Below are positions 18,222-26,984 of a stretch of 64,000 bases of DNA, in pieces. A model generated the notes under the pieces. The model was not told the DNA's origin, ran no database searches, and saw only the letters and a list, made by a program, of their open reading frames with translations. This DNA comes from Burkholderia pyrrocinia (GTDB lineage Bacteria; Pseudomonadota; Gammaproteobacteria; Burkholderiales; Burkholderiaceae): the NCBI RefSeq assembly GCF_001028665.1, contig NZ_CP011503.1, positions 2,170,001 through 2,234,000 on the forward strand, read 5' to 3'. Made by a program: the position numbers and the translations under genes. The stretch's first letter is position 1, and every line of letters begins with the position of its first letter.

Positions 18222-21200
18222 ATGTCCAACGAATACTTGAAGATTTCCGAGCATGCATCGTCATCGCCGGGTAGCGATTCTGAAACGATGTCGGATCTGA
18301 GCGACGATCTTGTCTGGGACGGCGAACGCTATATCCCCGGGATGTCCGCTCAGATCGAAGTGGAGCACATGCATCGGTATCTCGTTGCCCGAAACCTTGC
18401 AGCGGGGCTGCGCGTGCTCGACATCGCGTGCGGCGAAGGATATGGATCGTTCGCGCTGTCCCGTACTGCGGCGTCTGTCGTCGGCGTGGACATCAGCGAC
18501 GAGGCGATTCGTCACGCGCAATCCACCTATGGCCACCGGACCGACAATCTGGCGTTCGTTGTCGGATCGGCTGCCGACATTCCGCTGGCTGATGCAAGTG
18601 TCGATATGGTCGTGAGCTTCGAGACGATCGAACACCATGACCAGCACGAAGCGATGATGCGCGAGATCAAGCGGGTGTTGCGGCCTGACGGTTTTGTCAT
18701 CATCTCGAGTCCGAACAAGTACGAGTATTCCGATGTGCCGGGTTATTCCAACCCGTGGCACGTCAAGGAACTCTATCTGGACGAGTTTGAGTCGCTTTTG
18801 CGCACGCAATTCTCGCAAGTGACGCTTTACGGCCAACGGGTGATGACGGGGTCGATGCTTGCCGCGCTCGAATTGACCGAGGCCCGGATGCGAACGCTGC
18901 AACCGGACGACGCGACGGGCGGCGATGGGCAGGCCGGCATTGCGCGGCCACTGTACTTCGTCGCGTTGGCGTCGGACGTCAAGCTGCCGAGTCTTGATGT
19001 GACGATGTACGAGGTAGCCAACGCTGGCGGCGAGACGATTTCGAAGACCCACGGAGGTCGAGTCGAATGCAAGGTGTACTGGCAGACGGACACGGACGCG
19101 TCGTGGTCCGAACGCCATGCCATGGGGTGCTACGTGCTGGGCGACGGGAAGGCGCGCGTCGCGCATCTTGAATTGCGTGAGCCGGCAACGGAGCTCGCGG
19201 TGCGGAAACTGCGCATCGACGTGATCGATCGCCCCGGCGTTGTCGAGCTCGTTGACGTCGATCTCGTCGATCCCGACGGGCATGTTCTGTGGGCATGGCG
19301 CGACGATTTCGCCGGGACACCGGACGTTTCGGGCGCATTCGTTCTCAAGGACGGCTGGCCGATGACGCTCGTTGTTCCGGGCGACGATCCCTGGTTCGAG
19401 TTGCCGGTGCCGGACCGCGTATTGCGGATGCTGACGAACGGTTGTGCGTTGGTGATCCGTTTTCGGGCGCGTGCGGATGTCGATGCGATCGCGGAACTCG
19501 CGATCCGGTCGGACAGCCAACTGAAGAAACTGAAAGCGCACTTTAGGGAAACGATGCGGGAATGTGGGGTTGGGAAAGCATTGGCCGAGACGGCGATGTC
19601 CGAACATGCAGATGGCGGTGAGATCGGGATCGACGACACGTTGAGGGGGCTTGCGAGCCTGAAGGACTGCCTTGAGGCGGAACGAGTTGCTCGCACGCAT
19701 CTTGAGGCACAGCTCGGCGAGAAAGACAAATGCGTTGCCGATTTGTCCGAGAAGGCGCTTGGTCTTGAGCGCGAACGTGAGCGGATTTCAAACGAACACC
19801 ACCGCGTCCTTGGCGAACTGGTGCAGCGCGACGAGCTTCTTCAAATCGCAGTTGCCGATGCCGAAGCGCGTGTGCGGCAACGCGACGAGCACATCAAGGC
19901 GTTGTTTGCCAGCGCGTCGTGGCGTATCACGAAGCCGCTGCGCTTCGCGAAGCGCCTGACGCTCGGGGGCGCCGAGCGTGCCGCGGCGATCCGATCGGCG
20001 GGCAAGGTTCTCTATCGACGCCTGCCGGTTCCTTCTGTCCTCAAGCGCAAGGTGAAGGGTCTCTTCTTCAGATTGTTTCCGGGTGTGTTTGCGCATACAC
20101 GTGCATATCAGGACTGGCAGGCGCTACGCAGCCGATTGCGTGGCGAGGCGGTGGCCGTGCCGATCCGGGAGGCGGCCGTTGCGGCGCCGGCTCAGACGCT
20201 CGGCGAGCCCGAGTCGAAGGCTGATGAAGTCAAACTCGCATCGCAGCTTCTGCCGGTTTCGGCGGCCAGCCCGTCGCAGGACTATCGGTCATTTCCGCCG
20301 ACGGCGCCGCAATCACTACCCGTGAAGGCCATTGCTTTCTACTTGCCGCAGTTCCACCCGTTCCCGGAAAACGACGAATGGTGGGGGCGCGGGTTTACCG
20401 AGTGGACGAACGTGACGCGTGCCGTGCCTCAGTTTGCGGGGCATTATCAACCGCACCTGCCCGGTGAACTCGGCTTCTACGACCTTCGAATTCCCGATGT
20501 GCAACGTCGTCAGGTTGAACTCGCGAAGGCGGCGGGATTGAGCGGCTTCTGCTTCTACTTCTACTGGTTCGGCGGCAAGCGCTTGATGGAAACCCCGATA
20601 CGCCAGTATCTCGAACATCGTGAATTCGATTTGCCGTTTTGCCTGTGCTGGGCAAACGAGAACTGGACCCGTCGCTGGGATGGACTGGATCAGGAGCTCC
20701 TGATTTCGCAGCATCACTCGCCCGAGGATGATCTGGCGTTTATCGAGCATGTCGCCGAGTACATGCGTGACCCTCGTTATATTCGCATCGACGGTCGCCC
20801 GCTGCTGCTGGTATATCGTCCGAATCTGCTTCCCGACGCGCTCGCCACGGTTACTCGGTGGCGTGAGTGGGCTCGAGCAAACGGACTCGGGGAACTGTAT
20901 CTCGCGTACACACAATCGTTCGAAAAGGCGGACCCGCGTGAGTACGGATTCGATGCGGCCATCGAATTCCCGCCGAACAATAGCCACCCTCCGTCGAAGG
21001 CCGACAGCGTTAAGTTCTTCAATGCCGGACACGCTGGCCATGTCCTGGACTGGACGCACTATCTGGAGCGCAGCCGATCATATCAAGACACCGAGTATCG
21101 ATTGTTCCGTGGCGTGACGCCGTCGTGGGATAACGAGGCCCGCAAACCTGGGCGAGGGACCGTATTCGTTGGCTCGACGCCGAAGTTGTACGAGGAGTGG

Positions 21201-23345
21201 CTGTTCAACGCAGCGGCCGATACCGTGCAGCGAATCGAGAATCCGGATGAACGTCTCGTCTTCATTAATGCGTGGAACGAGTGGGCCGAGGGAGCGCATC
21301 TGGAACCGGATCGTCGGTATGGATACGCGTGGCTGCAAGCCACCAACAATGCGCTTTCGCGCGTAAGTGCTGCCGGCAGCGCGCGTCGGGTATTGGTCGT
21401 TTCTCATGATGCATACGCGCACGGCGCTCAGTTTCTCGCGCTCAATCTGGTCAAGACGTTGGCGGTGGATTTCGGTGTCCATGTGGAGACCGTGCTGCTC
21501 GGCGAGGGGCCGCTCAAGTCGGAGTTCGAGCGTTGGGGTGCCGTTCACGACCTGTCCGGCGTCGATCCCGAAGGTGAAGCGGCGCAGGCGCTCGTCGGTA
21601 AGCTGGTTCAGCGAGGGTTTGGTGCAGCGATCTGCAACACGACTGTATCGGGTCTGTTTGCCGGTACCCTGGCTCGCGCCGGCGTGAATTGCATCGCGCT
21701 CGTCCACGAGCTTCAAGGCATGTTGGTCAAGTACGGGCTCGAGCGTCACGCGACAGAGATATCGGAGCACGCGAAGGCAGTCGTTTTCCCTGCCGAAATG
21801 GTGCAGCGTTCGTTTACGCAGTTCTCTACCCTCAGCGCGCAACAGATTCGCGTGCGGCCGCAAGGGTTGTACAAGCGCAATCGGATGCGAGGCGATGTCG
21901 AGCGCGCGCGCTCCGAGCTGCGCGAGCGCCTGAATCTTTCCAGCGACGCGAAGATCGTGCTGGGCATGGGCTATGCCGACTTCCGCAAGGGGATCGACCT
22001 GTATGCGCAAGTGGCGGCAGAGATCGCAGACCGAGACGATGTCTATTTCGTATGGGTGGGCCATTGGGAGAGCGCTGCAAAGGCCACGGCCGACGAGATC
22101 GTTTCGAAGCATGGTCTGCAGCGCAAGGTCGTGTTCACGGGGCTCGATACTGATACCGATCGCTACTATGCCGGCGCGGATGTTCTAGCGTTGACGTCTC
22201 GCGAGGATCCGTTTCCATCCGTCGTTCTCGAGGCGTTGGAAGTTGGCGTGCCGGTCGTTGCTTTCGACGGAGCGAGCGGCAGCTGCGAATTGCTGAAGCG
22301 TGGCGGCGGTATTGTTGTCCCGTTCGAAAACACGGCGGCTTTTGCCGGCGCACTGCGTGAACTGATCGAGTCCCCGGAGCTTGCACGGGATCTTGGTGCG
22401 CGGGGGGGGCGAATCGTGGCCGAGGAATTCTCGTTCCGGCACTACGTGTTTGACCTGCTCGACATGCTGAATTGCGGGTTTAAGCGCGTCTCCGTCGTTG
22501 TTCCCAACTACAATTACGAGCGTTACATCGGCGAGCGGTTGAATTCGATTTTCAAGCAGACGTATCCGATTTACGAGTTGATCGTGCTTGACGACAATTC
22601 ATCGGATGGAAGCGTGCATGCGATTCGCCAGCATTTGGCAAATCAAAGTATCGACAATCGCTTCGTTGTGAGCAGCGAAAATTCAGGGTCGGTGTTCGTC
22701 CAATGGAAGCGGGGCGTCGAACTCGCGAAGGGCGATTACGTCTGGATTGCCGAAGCCGACGATCTGTCGGATCCGGAATTTCTCGCGACCGTCGTGGACG
22801 GGTTCGACGATGAAGGAACGGTACTGAGTTACTGCGAATCGAAGCAGATGGCCGAAGCTGGTGAGATCATCTGTGAGCACTATCGCGACTACGTGGCGGA
22901 TATTTCTGCCGCAAAGTGGACCAAGGCATATGTCGTTGACGGTGAGAGCGAGATATCCGGTGCGCTCGCCATCAAGAACACGATCCCGAACGTTAGCGCA
23001 GTCCTGTTCCGGCGGGCAATTCTCGAGGAGGTGCTTGAGCGCCACTTCGACGATATTCGGCAGTTTCGTGTCGCAGGCGACTGGATGGTATATCTGCAGG
23101 TGATCGGTCGTGGCAAGATCGCGTTCGTCCCGGAGTCGCTTAACCTGCATCGCCGTCACGCCGCCAGCGTGACCATCGGCGGCAATGCCGAGGCGCTGCT
23201 TAAGGAGATTCGAACGATTCAACTATGGGTGCGTCGACATCATGCGGTAGATGCTTCTGTCGTCGAAATGGCCGATCGATATGCGCTGGCGCTTTGCTCG
23301 CAGTTCGATGTGGATGCGTGTGTGGTCGAGCAGATGGAGAGTTAG
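18222..23345 (+). CDS. Giant fusion: methyltransferase, coiled coil, WbsX-like domain, GT4 and GT2
   Basis: 1707 residues without a frameshift. Residues about 40-200: class I SAM methyltransferase (VLDIACGEGYGSFAL; VSFETIEHH; LRPDGFVIISSPNK). About 240-420: beta-rich segment of unknown role. About 475-560: heptad-like coiled coil ending in SASWRITKPLRFAKRL. About 700-1040: WbsX/GH99-like domain (FYLPQFHPFPENDEWWGRGF; CWANENWTRRWDG; FINAWNEWAEGAHLEPD). About 1050-1410: GT4 domain (MGYADFRKGIDLY; SREDPFPSVVLEAL). About 1420-1700: GT2 domain (VVPNYNYERYIGERL; AEADDLSDPEF). It probably elongates and caps O-polysaccharide at the membrane face. A strong terminator follows. Confidence 0.9.
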   Translation: MSNEYLKISEHASSSPGSDSETMSDLSDDLVWDGERYIPGMSAQIEVEHMHRYLVARNLAAGLRVLDIACGEGYGSFALSRTAASVVGVDISDEAIRHAQSTYGHRTDNLAFVVGSAADIPLADASVDMVVSFETIEHHDQHEAMMREIKRVLRPDGFVIISSPNKYEYSDVPGYSNPWHVKELYLDEFESLLRTQFSQVTLYGQRVMTGSMLAALELTEARMRTLQPDDATGGDGQAGIARPLYFVALASDVKLPSLDVTMYEVANAGGETISKTHGGRVECKVYWQTDTDASWSERHAMGCYVLGDGKARVAHLELREPATELAVRKLRIDVIDRPGVVELVDVDLVDPDGHVLWAWRDDFAGTPDVSGAFVLKDGWPMTLVVPGDDPWFELPVPDRVLRMLTNGCALVIRFRARADVDAIAELAIRSDSQLKKLKAHFRETMRECGVGKALAETAMSEHADGGEIGIDDTLRGLASLKDCLEAERVARTHLEAQLGEKDKCVADLSEKALGLERERERISNEHHRVLGELVQRDELLQIAVADAEARVRQRDEHIKALFASASWRITKPLRFAKRLTLGGAERAAAIRSAGKVLYRRLPVPSVLKRKVKGLFFRLFPGVFAHTRAYQDWQALRSRLRGEAVAVPIREAAVAAPAQTLGEPESKADEVKLASQLLPVSAASPSQDYRSFPPTAPQSLPVKAIAFYLPQFHPFPENDEWWGRGFTEWTNVTRAVPQFAGHYQPHLPGELGFYDLRIPDVQRRQVELAKAAGLSGFCFYFYWFGGKRLMETPIRQYLEHREFDLPFCLCWANENWTRRWDGLDQELLISQHHSPEDDLAFIEHVAEYMRDPRYIRIDGRPLLLVYRPNLLPDALATVTRWREWARANGLGELYLAYTQSFEKADPREYGFDAAIEFPPNNSHPPSKADSVKFFNAGHAGHVLDWTHYLERSRSYQDTEYRLFRGVTPSWDNEARKPGRGTVFVGSTPKLYEEWLFNAAADTVQRIENPDERLVFINAWNEWAEGAHLEPDRRYGYAWLQATNNALSRVSAAGSARRVLVVSHDAYAHGAQFLALNLVKTLAVDFGVHVETVLLGEGPLKSEFERWGAVHDLSGVDPEGEAAQALVGKLVQRGFGAAICNTTVSGLFAGTLARAGVNCIALVHELQGMLVKYGLERHATEISEHAKAVVFPAEMVQRSFTQFSTLSAQQIRVRPQGLYKRNRMRGDVERARSELRERLNLSSDAKIVLGMGYADFRKGIDLYAQVAAEIADRDDVYFVWVGHWESAAKATADEIVSKHGLQRKVVFTGLDTDTDRYYAGADVLALTSREDPFPSVVLEALEVGVPVVAFDGASGSCELLKRGGGIVVPFENTAAFAGALRELIESPELARDLGARGGRIVAEEFSFRHYVFDLLDMLNCGFKRVSVVVPNYNYERYIGERLNSIFKQTYPIYELIVLDDNSSDGSVHAIRQHLANQSIDNRFVVSSENSGSVFVQWKRGVELAKGDYVWIAEADDLSDPEFLATVVDGFDDEGTVLSYCESKQMAEAGEIICEHYRDYVADISAAKWTKAYVVDGESEISGALAIKNTIPNVSAVLFRRAILEEVLERHFDDIRQFRVAGDWMVYLQVIGRGKIAFVPESLNLHRRHAASVTIGGNAEALLKEIRTIQLWVRRHHAVDASVVEMADRYALALCSQFDVDACVVEQMES

Positions 23346-23355
23346 TATGCGCATC

Positions 23356-23390
23356 AAAAAGGGGCGAGTGCATGGCACTGCCCCTTTTTT
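23356..23390 (+). terminator. Rho-independent terminator after the giant glycosyltransferase
   Basis: A long hairpin with arms AAAAAGGGGC-(G)-AGTGC and GCACT-GCCCCTTTTT, one bulged base, a 3-4 base loop and a run of six T residues starts 11 bases after the stop codon. The A-rich 5' arm means it could also act in the opposite direction for the convergent acyltransferase gene. Confidence 0.88.
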
Positions 23391-23493
23391 CGGCGCTGAG
23401 GTTTCTGGTGATGTCACGATGCGGCTCCGATCGTCACGACACCGGAGATCTGCGTTGGAAGTGGCAGATGGTCAGCGCCGGTAACGATTGGGA

Positions 23494-24606
23494 TCACATT
23501 GCAAGATTGCCGGTGCGCCACCGCTGGATTGCTTTGATGGCTGTCTTGCCGAGGTTGTTGCCGGGTGTTTCGACAAACCGGTACGTGAGCCACGAGAGGA
23601 GAGTGACGACCGACAGCGCCGCCGCAATCGACAGGAAATACGCAACGGTCACGTAAGTAACCTGTGAATAGATGGCGGCGAACAGCTTTGACATGAGGAA
23701 GATGGTCGTCGCGTGGCTCAAATAGACGGAATAGCTGATCTTGCCGTAGAAGCGCGTAACGCGATTGACCAGAATTGCGGGAGCCTTGATTGCGAGACCG
23801 ATCAACAGCGTGCCGTAGATGGCTGCTTGCAGCGTCAGTCCATCGAACATGTCGATCTGGACGAGCCCGTACGCCAGTGCTAACAGAGTCGCGATTGCGG
23901 CGGTTGTCAGCAACTCACCTGCACCGTAATTCCGGGCGCCTTCGACATCGAGGAGCTTGTATACACGATAGGCAACGATGCCCAACGCGAACGTTGGCAA
24001 ATGATGCAGGAGGCTGAAGTTGTAATACGTTGCCGCGACGGTCTGGTCTGCGACAAGGTGTGGTACCGCAGCATGCCACAGTGCCCGTATCAGCAGCGTG
24101 CAAAGGAAAAAAGTCAATGCGCGCCCGATATTGCCAGTGTGCTGGAAGATCACCGGGAAGAAAATATAAAACAGCATTTCGACGCCGAGTGTCCAGCTTG
24201 CCCATACGAAACCCTGTTCGTGGCCCGGTGACAGGTTCAGGACAAAAAATGCACTGCGGGCAATTTCCGAGAACGGATGGATTGCGTCGAAAACGATCCT
24301 GTCCCTGATGCAGTACAACGCAATCCAGACATAGAACAGCGGCGCGATGCGGAAAAAGCGCCGCAAATAGTAATTGAGAAGCGGTGTTGCTTCATCCTGC
24401 CGACGCGACTCCATCGACAGGCAGAGCGTAAATGCGCTGACCACGAAGAACAGGGTTACTCCTGACCCGCCGAGTCCCGTGAACGGGGCCAGCCAGCGCG
24501 GTGCCGCAGCCTGCGGTGTCGTGATCGGAGTGAAGTGATACAGCAGGACATACAGCGCAGCAAGACCGCGTAACGCGTCGATAAAGCCAAGCTTTGATGG
24601 CGGCAT
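23494..24606 (-). CDS. Acyltransferase family 3 (OafA-like) membrane protein, probable O-antigen O-acetylase
   Basis: 370 residues with about ten hydrophobic segments. IDALRGLAALYVLLYHF at residues 9-25 carries the conserved R and the catalytic His of acyltransferase family 3, and YYLRRFFRIAPLFY near residue 80 the conserved Arg pair. Such proteins acetylate O-antigen or exopolysaccharide sugars in the inner membrane. It lacks the C-terminal SGNH domain of some OafA proteins. It is a single leftward gene between the giant glycosyltransferase and an IS remnant. The acetylated sugar is unknown. Confidence 0.85.
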   Translation of the reverse strand: MPPSKLGFIDALRGLAALYVLLYHFTPITTPQAAAPRWLAPFTGLGGSGVTLFFVVSAFTLCLSMESRRQDEATPLLNYYLRRFFRIAPLFYVWIALYCIRDRIVFDAIHPFSEIARSAFFVLNLSPGHEQGFVWASWTLGVEMLFYIFFPVIFQHTGNIGRALTFFLCTLLIRALWHAAVPHLVADQTVAATYYNFSLLHHLPTFALGIVAYRVYKLLDVEGARNYGAGELLTTAAIATLLALAYGLVQIDMFDGLTLQAAIYGTLLIGLAIKAPAILVNRVTRFYGKISYSVYLSHATTIFLMSKLFAAIYSQVTYVTVAYFLSIAAALSVVTLLSWLTYRFVETPGNNLGKTAIKAIQRWRTGNLAM

Positions 24607-25171
24607 TTTCCGGTTCGGTAGATGAGGCGACAGGCATCATAGCACCGCGGGTTCCTGGGTCTCCAGCGCCGGTGTTTGCCGAGAACCGATTTCGGAACAG
24701 CCGTCTTGGGATGCCGGAATGCCGCGCGCAGGGGGCCGCGTACGTACTGCGCCTACTCCGGCCCCCGCACAAGGAGCTGCGAGGGCACCCTCGGAGTCAG
24801 GTCTTCCAGCGCTTCGGCCGGCACGCCAGTGTGCTCACTTTTGTCGGCTGAATGCCTGTAGGCCGTCGATTACCCGCATCTGCTCGGCGATCAGGCGCTT
24901 GAGCCGATCGTTCTCCGATTCCAATGCCTTGAGCCGACGCGTCAGCCACGTCGATCCCTCCGAACTTGTTGCTCCAACGATGGAACTCGCGATTCGGAGT
25001 GATTTTTGCTGAAAGGTCATGATTTTTCTCGCATAAATTTCGCCGCATCGCCAACGGAAGACGACAAGGCGTACTTGCCCGATCGCGCAAAACTGAGCAA
25101 ACTCACAACCTTTCTCGACAAGTCAACCGACGATTGATCGTGCCACTAAGTATGTGCGCGGTCATAAATGC
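24607..25171. other. Scar region between acyltransferase and GT2 genes
   Basis: 565 bases without an intact gene. The centre holds a broken IS3-family orfA fragment (24835-24991, described separately). 24607-24834 shows no recognisable coding similarity on either strand. 24992-25171 is AT-richer and presumably carries the start signals of the downstream gene, but I could not fix a promoter. The arrangement looks like leftover sequence from insertion and partial deletion of a mobile element. Confidence 0.6.
24835..24991 (-). pseudogene. IS3-family transposase OrfA fragment, frameshifted
   Basis: Read leftward, one frame gives FHRWSNKFGGIDVAD (about 24985-24941), the conserved helix-turn-helix end of IS3-family OrfA. 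The continuation RRLKALESENDRLKRLIAEQ...VIDGLQAFSRQK, the leucine-zipper part, is in another frame (about 24939-24838). The shift lies near 24940. The N-terminal part of OrfA, all of OrfB and both inverted repeats were not found. It cannot produce a transposase and marks past IS activity in the O-antigen locus. Confidence 0.82.
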
Positions 25172-26017
25172 ATGAACGACACTATCGCATCACCCGAATC
25201 GCTCAACAGCCTGTCTATATCCATAGTTGCTTATCGTCCCGATCATCCGGCATTGGTGCAGACGCTGAGTAGCCTCGGCATGGCGTGTAAGCGATTGCGG
25301 TCGGCCTGGCCCGGTATGTCGATCGAGTTATTCATGATCGACAACGGCGGCCTCGAAAGCATGCACGCGGCGAGGGTGGAGCTTGAGTCGCTAGGTGTGA
25401 CGTACCGGCTGCTGACGGGGCATGGCAATGTTGGTTATGGTCGCGGGCATAACCTCGCGATTGAGCAGGCTACGAGTCGTTACCATTTGATATTGAACCC
25501 GGATGTCGATCTCGATATCGCAGTGCTCGCCGCCGCATGCGATTTCTTTGAGGTGAATCCGGAAGCCGGTTTGCTGGCGCCGCGGATCGATGATGCGGCA
25601 GGCATGCAGCAATATTTATGTCGGCGCTATCCCACCGTGCTTGACCTGCTCGCGCGCGGCTTTCTGCCCGCGCGCATGCGCCGCTGGTTTGCCGGGCGCC
25701 TCGCCCGCTACGAAATGCGCGACGTAATCAACGACCACGACGTCGTCTGGGACCCCCCCATCGTCAGCGGCTGCTTCATGCTGTTCCGCACTGAAGTCCT
25801 GAAGAAACTCGGCGGTTTCGACCCGCGCTACTTTCTGTACTTCGAGGACTACGACCTCAGCCTGCGCACGCACGACGTCGCCCGGGTCGCCTACGTCCCG
25901 TCCGTCCGCGTGATCCATCACGGCGGCGGCGCATCCCGCAAGGGCTTTGCACACATCCGCATGTTCGCCGCATCGGCCTTCAAGTTCTACAACCGCTTCG
26001 GCTGGAGGCTTTGGTGA
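25172..26017 (+). CDS. GT2 glycosyltransferase (WbiF-like position), mosaic gene
   Basis: 281 residues. SISIVAYRPDHPALVQTL at the N-terminus, GNVGYGRGHNLAI near residue 90, LNPDVDLD near residue 108 and FMLFRTEVLKKLGGFDPRYF near residue 200 are typical of GT2 rhamnosyl/fucosyltransferase-like enzymes. Several starts are possible; ATG 25172 is preferred over GTG 25154 and leaves MNDTIASPESLN. The gene overlaps wbiG by GTGA. Base composition changes abruptly near 25600: the first half is about 50% GC, the second 65-72%, which suggests recombination inside the gene. It probably acts early in O-unit assembly. Confidence 0.87.
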   Translation: MNDTIASPESLNSLSISIVAYRPDHPALVQTLSSLGMACKRLRSAWPGMSIELFMIDNGGLESMHAARVELESLGVTYRLLTGHGNVGYGRGHNLAIEQATSRYHLILNPDVDLDIAVLAAACDFFEVNPEAGLLAPRIDDAAGMQQYLCRRYPTVLDLLARGFLPARMRRWFAGRLARYEMRDVINDHDVVWDPPIVSGCFMLFRTEVLKKLGGFDPRYFLYFEDYDLSLRTHDVARVAYVPSVRVIHHGGGASRKGFAHIRMFAASAFKFYNRFGWRLW

Positions 26018-26979
26018 GTCACCTCGTCGTCACCGGCGCGAACGGCTTCGTCGGCCGTGCGGTCTGCCGCCGCGCGCTGCAGGACGGGCACACCGTTACC
26101 GCACTGGTACGGCGTCCGGGCGGCTGCATCGACAGCGTGCGCGAATGGGTGCACGGCACCGCCGATTTCGATGGCCTGAATGAAGCGTGGCCGGCCGACC
26201 TGGCCGCCGATTGCGTGATCCATCTCGCCGCCCGCGTGCACGTGATGCGCGACGAGTCGCCCGATCCCGACGCCGCGTTCGACGCCACCAACGTCGGCGG
26301 CACGCTGCGTCTCGCCGAGGCGGCGCGCAATCACGGCGTACGCCGCATCGTGTTCGCGAGCAGCATCAAGGCGGTCGGCGAGGGCGACGGCGGCGTGCCG
26401 CTGTCGGAAGCTTTCGAACCCGATCCGCAGGATGCATACGGCCGTTCGAAGCTGCGCGCGGAGCGGCAACTCGCGCAGTTCGGCGCGTCGGCAGGGCTCG
26501 ACGTCGTTGTCGTTCGTCCGCCGCTCGTCTATGGTCCGGCCGTCCGCGCCAACTTCCTGCGGATGATGGACGCGGTCGCGCGCGGGATGCCGTTGCCGCT
26601 CGGCGCCGTTTCAGCGCGCCGCAGCATTGTCTACGTCGACAACCTCGCCGATGCACTGCTGCGTTGCGCAATCGACCCGCGCGCGGCCGGCGAATGCTTT
26701 CACGTTGCCGACGACGACGCGCCGTCGGTCGCGGGCCTGCTGCGTCTGGTCGGCGACGCGCTCGGCAAGCCGGCGCGGCTGATCGCGGTGCCTCCGGCGC
26801 TGCTGCGCGTGCTCGGGAAGCTGACCGGCCGCCGTGCGGCCATCGACCGCCTGACGGGCAGCCTGCAGCTCGATACGGGCCGGATCCGGCGCGTGCTCGA
26901 CTGGCATCCGCCCTATACGACCCGCCAGGGCCTCGAAGCGACCGCCGCATGGTATCGTTCGCGCGACACACAACAATAG
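26014..26979 (+). CDS. wbiG: NAD-dependent epimerase/dehydratase, WbiG-like (UDP-4-keto-sugar reductase candidate)
   Basis: 321 residues, extended SDR fold. LVVTGANGFVGRAVCRRAL is the NAD(P)-binding loop, SSIKAVGEG the Ser region, and YGRSKLRAERQLAQ the Y-x3-K pair. GTG 26014 follows GGAGG by seven bases and overlaps the upstream stop, so the non-ATG start is well supported. With wbiH and wbiI it matches the conserved right end of Burkholderia O-antigen loci. A role as reductase forming UDP-QuiNAc or UDP-FucNAc is inferred from WbpV-like enzymes. Confidence 0.88.
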   Translation: MSHLVVTGANGFVGRAVCRRALQDGHTVTALVRRPGGCIDSVREWVHGTADFDGLNEAWPADLAADCVIHLAARVHVMRDESPDPDAAFDATNVGGTLRLAEAARNHGVRRIVFASSIKAVGEGDGGVPLSEAFEPDPQDAYGRSKLRAERQLAQFGASAGLDVVVVRPPLVYGPAVRANFLRMMDAVARGMPLPLGAVSARRSIVYVDNLADALLRCAIDPRAAGECFHVADDDAPSVAGLLRLVGDALGKPARLIAVPPALLRVLGKLTGRRAAIDRLTGSLQLDTGRIRRVLDWHPPYTTRQGLEATAAWYRSRDTQQ

Positions 26980-26984
26980 TCGAC

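Noticed and set aside
18261..19700. Long open frame opposite the giant glycosyltransferase
   Set aside because: Open frames on the complementary strand are expected from high third-position GC; it has no domain, is rich in Arg and His, and lies opposite a clearly conserved methyltransferase region.
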